Source of the DNA: Ohtaekwangia sp036786105
GTDB lineage: Bacteria > Bacteroidota > Bacteroidia > Cytophagales > Cyclobacteriaceae
Assembly: GCF_036786105.1 (NCBI RefSeq)
Contig: NZ_DAIQRQ010000001.1
Location: forward strand, 124,001-188,000
DNA: 64,000 nucleotides
Direction: 5' to 3'
Shown piece by piece: positions 61,003 to 64,000 of this stretch. Under the pieces are notes generated by a model. It made no database searches. It worked only from the letters and a program-made list of their open reading frames with translations, and was not told the DNA's origin. Position 1 is the first letter of the stretch. Each line of letters starts with the position of its first letter. Position numbers and translations under genes: made by a program.

Positions 61003-61683
61003 TTACTTATCCTTCCATTCAAGCGTGTTGATCATGTGCATAATATCCTTTTTCATATACTCAATGGCGGGAGCCAGAGAGTCGTTCGCTACGTGGGTGT
61101 TGAAGTAGAGCGCGCCGCGCAGAAAATTTTTGGACGAATCTGTTACCGTAAACTGAAACTGGCTTGGTACCTCTCCTTCAAGCTCTGCAATCACAGCCGT
61201 TTTTCCGCTGGGTGTTTTTGTAATAGCCTCATTGATAGCGTAGGCTTTGATCTGGTGTTTGGCTGTTAGCGTATAGGCATCATCCAGAAATTCTTTCAAC
61301 AACTTGTCGTTGTGATTGATGCGCTTGTACGTAACGTGAACATTCGCTTTTAATGTCGGATAATATACTTCTATCCAATAGCGTTCACGAATGTTCGATG
61401 TATCGGGTAGCAATGAAGCATATTTTGAATACTCGAACGAATAAGGAAGCGAATCGGGTAATGGCTGATAGACAGGTGGTGGCAATTCGAGACGGTTATA
61501 GCCTAATGGCTTTGGCAAATAATCGCGTGTGCATGATGCTATAAGAAAGAAACCTGCCAGCATAAGTATATATGCTACATGCGTCTTATTTATACGTGAG
61601 CGTTTTTTATTTCTCTTGAAATTATATGACTCTGTCGATGTATCAATCCTGTTTACATCTTGTGCTGCCTGCCTCTCAATCAT
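61003..61683 (-). CDS. gldD: Gliding motility lipoprotein GldD
   Basis: A 226-residue lipoprotein. The lipobox is FFLIASC (Cys51), unusually far from the start because a 40-residue basic lead (KRNKKRSRINKTH) comes first; no nearer ATG other than Met41, inside the hydrophobic segment, exists. The mature part (YLPKPLGYNRLELPPPVYQPL, ERYWIEVYYPTLKANVHVTYK) is typical of GldD, required for gliding and T9SS. It lies 28 bp after ssb. gldE, which often lies between them, is missing here. Confidence 0.93.
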   Translation of the reverse strand: MIERQAAQDVNRIDTSTESYNFKRNKKRSRINKTHVAYILMLAGFFLIASCTRDYLPKPLGYNRLELPPPVYQPLPDSLPYSFEYSKYASLLPDTSNIRERYWIEVYYPTLKANVHVTYKRINHNDKLLKEFLDDAYTLTAKHQIKAYAINEAITKTPSGKTAVIAELEGEVPSQFQFTVTDSSKNFLRGALYFNTHVANDSLAPAIEYMKKDIMHMINTLEWKDK

Positions 61684-61711
61684 TACCCGAATGCTTCAGA
61701 TTTAAAAATTC

Positions 61712-62152
61712 TTAGAAAGGAAGATCATCTGTACTGTTATCAACAGGAGCGCTGGTGCGCATGCTTTCGGATGTGCTTCGCTCTGGTGCCGAAGAATATT
61801 CACCACCGCCGCTTCCGCCTGTTTTAGGGGTAAGCATCGTCATGTTGTCGCCAACTATTTCTGTTGTATAACGGGTAACACCATCCTTCTCCCATGAACG
61901 TGTGCGAAGTTTTCCTTCAATAAAAACCATATCGCCTTTGCGAAGATATTTCTGTGCAATCTCTGCAAGGCCTCTCCACAGCACAATGTTGTGCCACTCT
62001 GTTATTTCTTTCTTCTCACCTGTAGTGCGGTCTTTATAACTTTCGGATGTAGCAATGCTGAAGTTTGCAACCACTGCGCCATTATCAAGATTTCTTACTT
62101 CCGGATCTTTGCCCAAACGGCCTACGAGAATTACTTTGTTTACACCTGACAT
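61712..62152 (-). CDS. ssb: Single-stranded DNA-binding protein
   Basis: A 146-residue SSB. The OB fold begins VNKVILVGRLGKDPEVR, with the aromatic/basic patch ITEWHNIVLWRGLAEIAQKYLRKGD; a Gly/Ser-rich linker leads to the acidic tip DDLPF that recruits partner proteins. First gene of a leftward operon with gldD and the DUF1080 gene. A possible -7 element TAGCTTTG lies about 95 bp upstream (62247-62254, reverse). Confidence 0.95.
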   Translation of the reverse strand: MSGVNKVILVGRLGKDPEVRNLDNGAVVANFSIATSESYKDRTTGEKKEITEWHNIVLWRGLAEIAQKYLRKGDMVFIEGKLRTRSWEKDGVTRYTTEIVGDNMTMLTPKTGGSGGGEYSSAPERSTSESMRTSAPVDNSTDDLPF

Positions 62153-62246
62153 ATTATTGTTATTTAATTTTTTACTCTCTTAAGAATTACTGAAGTCGAT
62201 GAAGACAATCTTCAAAAATGGCTCGCATAAATTCACGCGCAATCTG

Positions 62247-62254
62247 CAAAGCTA
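62247..62254 (-). promoter_or_regulatory. -7 element upstream of ssb
   Basis: On the reverse strand TAGCTTTG is an exact TAnnTTTG match, 95 bp before the ssb ATG. No TTTG is visible at the right distance upstream. Confidence 0.4.
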
Positions 62255-62338
62255 AAAATGCAAAGCCGGTGAAAGATTAAAATCTGAAATTTAATTTACC
62301 ACTTAATGACTTCTAAACAAACATAAAATAGTACGCCA

Positions 62339-63382
62339 TCAATACTCCTCATCTTCAAGAAAACGCGTGATCAGCACAGGCTTGGGAAGCGCAGCAATCT
62401 GTTTGGGTGTATAGAATTTCAAAGCTTTAGAAGCTTGTTTATCATGCTCAATCGATATAAAAGTGGCATGAATGATCTGGTGACTGAGAACGTGTTTATA
62501 TTTTTTGGAACTTACCCGTGCCTCTTTCACAAAATCTTTTAACCAAGCATTTTCCTTCATAATCTTGATAGCATCGGTAGATTTAGTTTTCTCCACCAGA
62601 TAAAAATCATAAAGGCCATGCCAGATGTCTTTTTCATCACGCTTTTTCATAAGCAGCGATTTTCCTTTTCGAAAAACGAAGTAATAGAAATAACGGGGCC
62701 TTGCTGCTTTAGCCTTAGCCTTTACCGGAAGCGATGCCTGTAGATTCTTCTGTGAAGCAAAACATGTTTTAGAGAAGCCACATTGATCGCACGATGGACT
62801 TACTGGTGTGCAAAACAACGCACCAAACTCCATTACCGCCTGGTTATGGAGATCAGGATTTTTTGATGAGATAAGCTCATTGGCCAGTGTTGCAAAATAT
62901 TTTTTGCCTTCCGGGCTGTTTATTTCTTTATCTACACCAAAGATGCGCGCAAGCACGCGAAAAACATTTCCATCGACAACCGCTACTTTCTCCTGGTAAG
63001 CAAAGGATGCAATTGCAGCGGCGGTATAGTCGCCAATGCCTGGAAGTTTTTTGAGTTCTTCAAAGGTGTTAGGAAACACACCATTATAGCGTGTCACAAC
63101 TTCGCGGGCACATTTATGCAGGTTGCGTGCACGCGTGTAATAGCCCAACCCTTGCCACAGCCTCAGTACATCTTGTTCGGCGGCAGAAGCCAGTGCCCTT
63201 ACCGTTGGGAATTTTTCAATGAACCTTAAATAATAAGGAAGACCCTGCACAACACGCGTTTGTTGAAGAATAATTTCAGATAACCATATTCTATAAGGAT
63301 CGCGTGTAGTGCGCCAGGGCAAATCGCGCTTATTTTGCTCATACCATTCAACGACTTTATCAGAGAAATATCGCTTGTCCAT
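62339..63382 (-). CDS. mutY: A/G-specific adenine glycosylase
   Basis: A 347-residue MutY. Signatures: WLSEIILQQTRVVQGLPYYLRF (catalytic Glu), LKKLPGIGDYTAAAIASFAY (helix-hairpin-helix), VVDGNVFRVLARIFG (catalytic Asp), the [4Fe-4S] loop CTPVSPSCDQCGFSKTC, and a C-terminal NUDIX-like domain for 8-oxoguanine recognition. It removes A opposite 8-oxoG. It diverges from the HU gene with a 99-bp shared region. Confidence 0.95.
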   Translation of the reverse strand: MDKRYFSDKVVEWYEQNKRDLPWRTTRDPYRIWLSEIILQQTRVVQGLPYYLRFIEKFPTVRALASAAEQDVLRLWQGLGYYTRARNLHKCAREVVTRYNGVFPNTFEELKKLPGIGDYTAAAIASFAYQEKVAVVDGNVFRVLARIFGVDKEINSPEGKKYFATLANELISSKNPDLHNQAVMEFGALFCTPVSPSCDQCGFSKTCFASQKNLQASLPVKAKAKAARPRYFYYFVFRKGKSLLMKKRDEKDIWHGLYDFYLVEKTKSTDAIKIMKENAWLKDFVKEARVSSKKYKHVLSHQIIHATFISIEHDKQASKALKFYTPKQIAALPKPVLITRFLEDEEY

Positions 63383-63436
63383 CAGCCTGATAATCAGAAT
63401 TTTTCAATATTCATTTTTAAATCTAAGACCGGCGTA

Positions 63437-63444
63437 TAAATTTG
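63437..63444 (+). promoter_or_regulatory. -7 element upstream of the HU gene
   Basis: TAAATTTG is an exact TAnnTTTG match 37 bp before the GTG. At 19 bp upstream the sequence is TTTT instead of TTTG. Confidence 0.5.
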
Positions 63445-63481
63445 CCAACCCAAAAAATTTCGACTTAAAAATACTAACACA

Positions 63482-63823
63482 GTGACCAAAGCAGATATCA
63501 TCAACGAAATCGCGGAAAAGACCGGAGTAGACAAAGCAGATGTAACAGCATCAGTAGAGGCATTTTTTAGCGTGGTGAAAAATTCAATGTCGAACGGTAA
63601 TAATATTTATATCCGTGGTTTTGGAAGTTTCATAAACAAAAAGCGTAAGAAAAAAATCGCCCGTAACATTTCGCGTAACACAGCTTTGGTTATTGACGAA
63701 CACTACGTTCCTGCTTTTAAGCCTGCCAAAATTTTCGTCAGCAAGATCAAGAACAGCGAAAAAGTAAAATTGTTAGCCGACAGTGCTGAGAAAGTTCGCG
63801 AAGAAGAGGAAGATGTCGATTAA
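63482..63823 (+). CDS. HU/IHF-family DNA-binding protein
   Basis: A 113-residue HU-family protein. Dimer core KADIINEIAEKTGVDKADVTASVEAF, then the arm region IYIRGFGSFINKKRKKKIARN and the C-terminal VPAFKPAKIFVSKI. It has a 25-residue acidic tail (EKVREEEEDVD) beyond the family norm (about 90). It bends and compacts DNA. Start is GTG at 63482; no ATG occurs in the frame upstream. Confidence 0.93.
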   Translation: MTKADIINEIAEKTGVDKADVTASVEAFFSVVKNSMSNGNNIYIRGFGSFINKKRKKKIARNISRNTALVIDEHYVPAFKPAKIFVSKIKNSEKVKLLADSAEKVREEEEDVD

Positions 63824-63861
63824 TAATGACTGACCGATACGTTTCTGTTCTGAATTAACGA

Positions 63862-64000
63862 ATGCTAAAGACACGAATTATATTGATTGTGGTCTGCGCA
63901 GTGCTGATCACTGTAATATTCATGCTTCCGAAAAGCGTAGTGGAAAACGATAGCCCATTGGCCACAACCACGCCTGCAGACTCGGTTTCCAAGCATATGG
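63862..64000 (+). CDS. N-terminal part of a membrane-anchored protein (probably TPR protein), truncated
   Basis: ATG at 63862 starts a frame that runs off the window after 46 residues: a single membrane helix (MLKTRIILIVVCAVLITVIF) followed by LPKSVVENDSPLATTTPADS. In Cytophagales a TPR protein with this N-terminus often follows the HU gene, ahead of ribonuclease E/G, so that identity is likely but not proven. Confidence 0.6.
   Translation, partial: MLKTRIILIVVCAVLITVIFMLPKSVVENDSPLATTTPADSVSKHM

Overview
The window looks like a chromosomal scaffold from a Cytophagales-type member of the Bacteroidota. The evidence is a secreted protein with a type IX secretion (T9SS) C-terminal sorting tail, a GldD gliding lipoprotein, a PorE-like OmpA/PD40 lipoprotein, a Bacteroidota-style DksA-like protein without zinc cysteines, and many TAnnTTTG-type -7 elements with an upstream TTTG about 19 bp away. 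Shine-Dalgarno sequences are rare. The gene content is mostly housekeeping. I see no CRISPR array, prophage, transposase or rRNA. One run of exactly 100 N (33525-33624) is a scaffold gap.

Layout. 1-7.2 kb: end of a secreted protein gene, a MOSC protein divergent from a MarR regulator, then a beta-oxidation operon in the order fadN-fadA-fadE. 7.3-12.3 kb: small membrane and secreted proteins, a PhoD-type phosphatase lipoprotein, the PorE-like protein and a conserved unknown. 12.4-14.5 kb: a split membrane-bound iron-sulfur oxidoreductase that could pass electrons from beta-oxidation to menaquinone. 14.6-17.8 kb: tRNA-Phe, two acyl desaturases flanking an ECF sigma factor, then tRNA-Gly and tRNA-Leu. 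17.8-21.1 kb: a 790-bp AT-rich non-coding stretch, then a beta-helix/PKD/malectin T9SS cargo protein. 21.1-30.8 kb: flavin amine oxidase, polytopic membrane protein, rbfA, LolC/E-like permease, SNF2 helicase, SpoU methyltransferase and GAF sensor protein. 30.8-35 kb: mutS, the gap and a DEAD-box helicase. 35-43.7 kb: lipoprotein, beta-barrel, corA, deoxynucleoside kinase, TauE exporter, PLP enzyme, SplB-like radical SAM, M20 dipeptidase and SMP-30-like protein. 43.8-49.3 kb: DnaQ/GIY-YIG nuclease fusion, YvlD-like protein, large cytochrome c dehydrogenase and a His/Tyr-rich secreted protein. 49.5-53.5 kb: isoaspartyl peptidase, DksA-like protein with a histone-H1-like arm, scpB, and a pseudouridine synthase with a repeat arm. 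53.6-55.4 kb: a two-gene type III polyketide synthase plus methyltransferase unit. 56-64 kb: uvrA, acidic protein, ECF sigma with an overlapping small partner, DUF1080 protein, gldD, ssb, mutY, HU and the start of a probable TPR protein.

Functional themes are fatty-acid breakdown coupled to the respiratory chain, membrane-lipid desaturation next to a stress-type sigma factor, DNA repair (uvrA, mutS, mutY, the nuclease fusion, the SplB-like protein) and T9SS/gliding surface biology. The most unusual items are the desaturase-sigma-desaturase locus, the low-complexity arms on the DksA-like protein and the pseudouridine synthase, a paired 15-bp operator-like repeat at 40109-40145, an unlisted 35-residue membrane peptide at 55841, and the PKS-methyltransferase pair. 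Nothing in the window is demonstrably a wholly new system.
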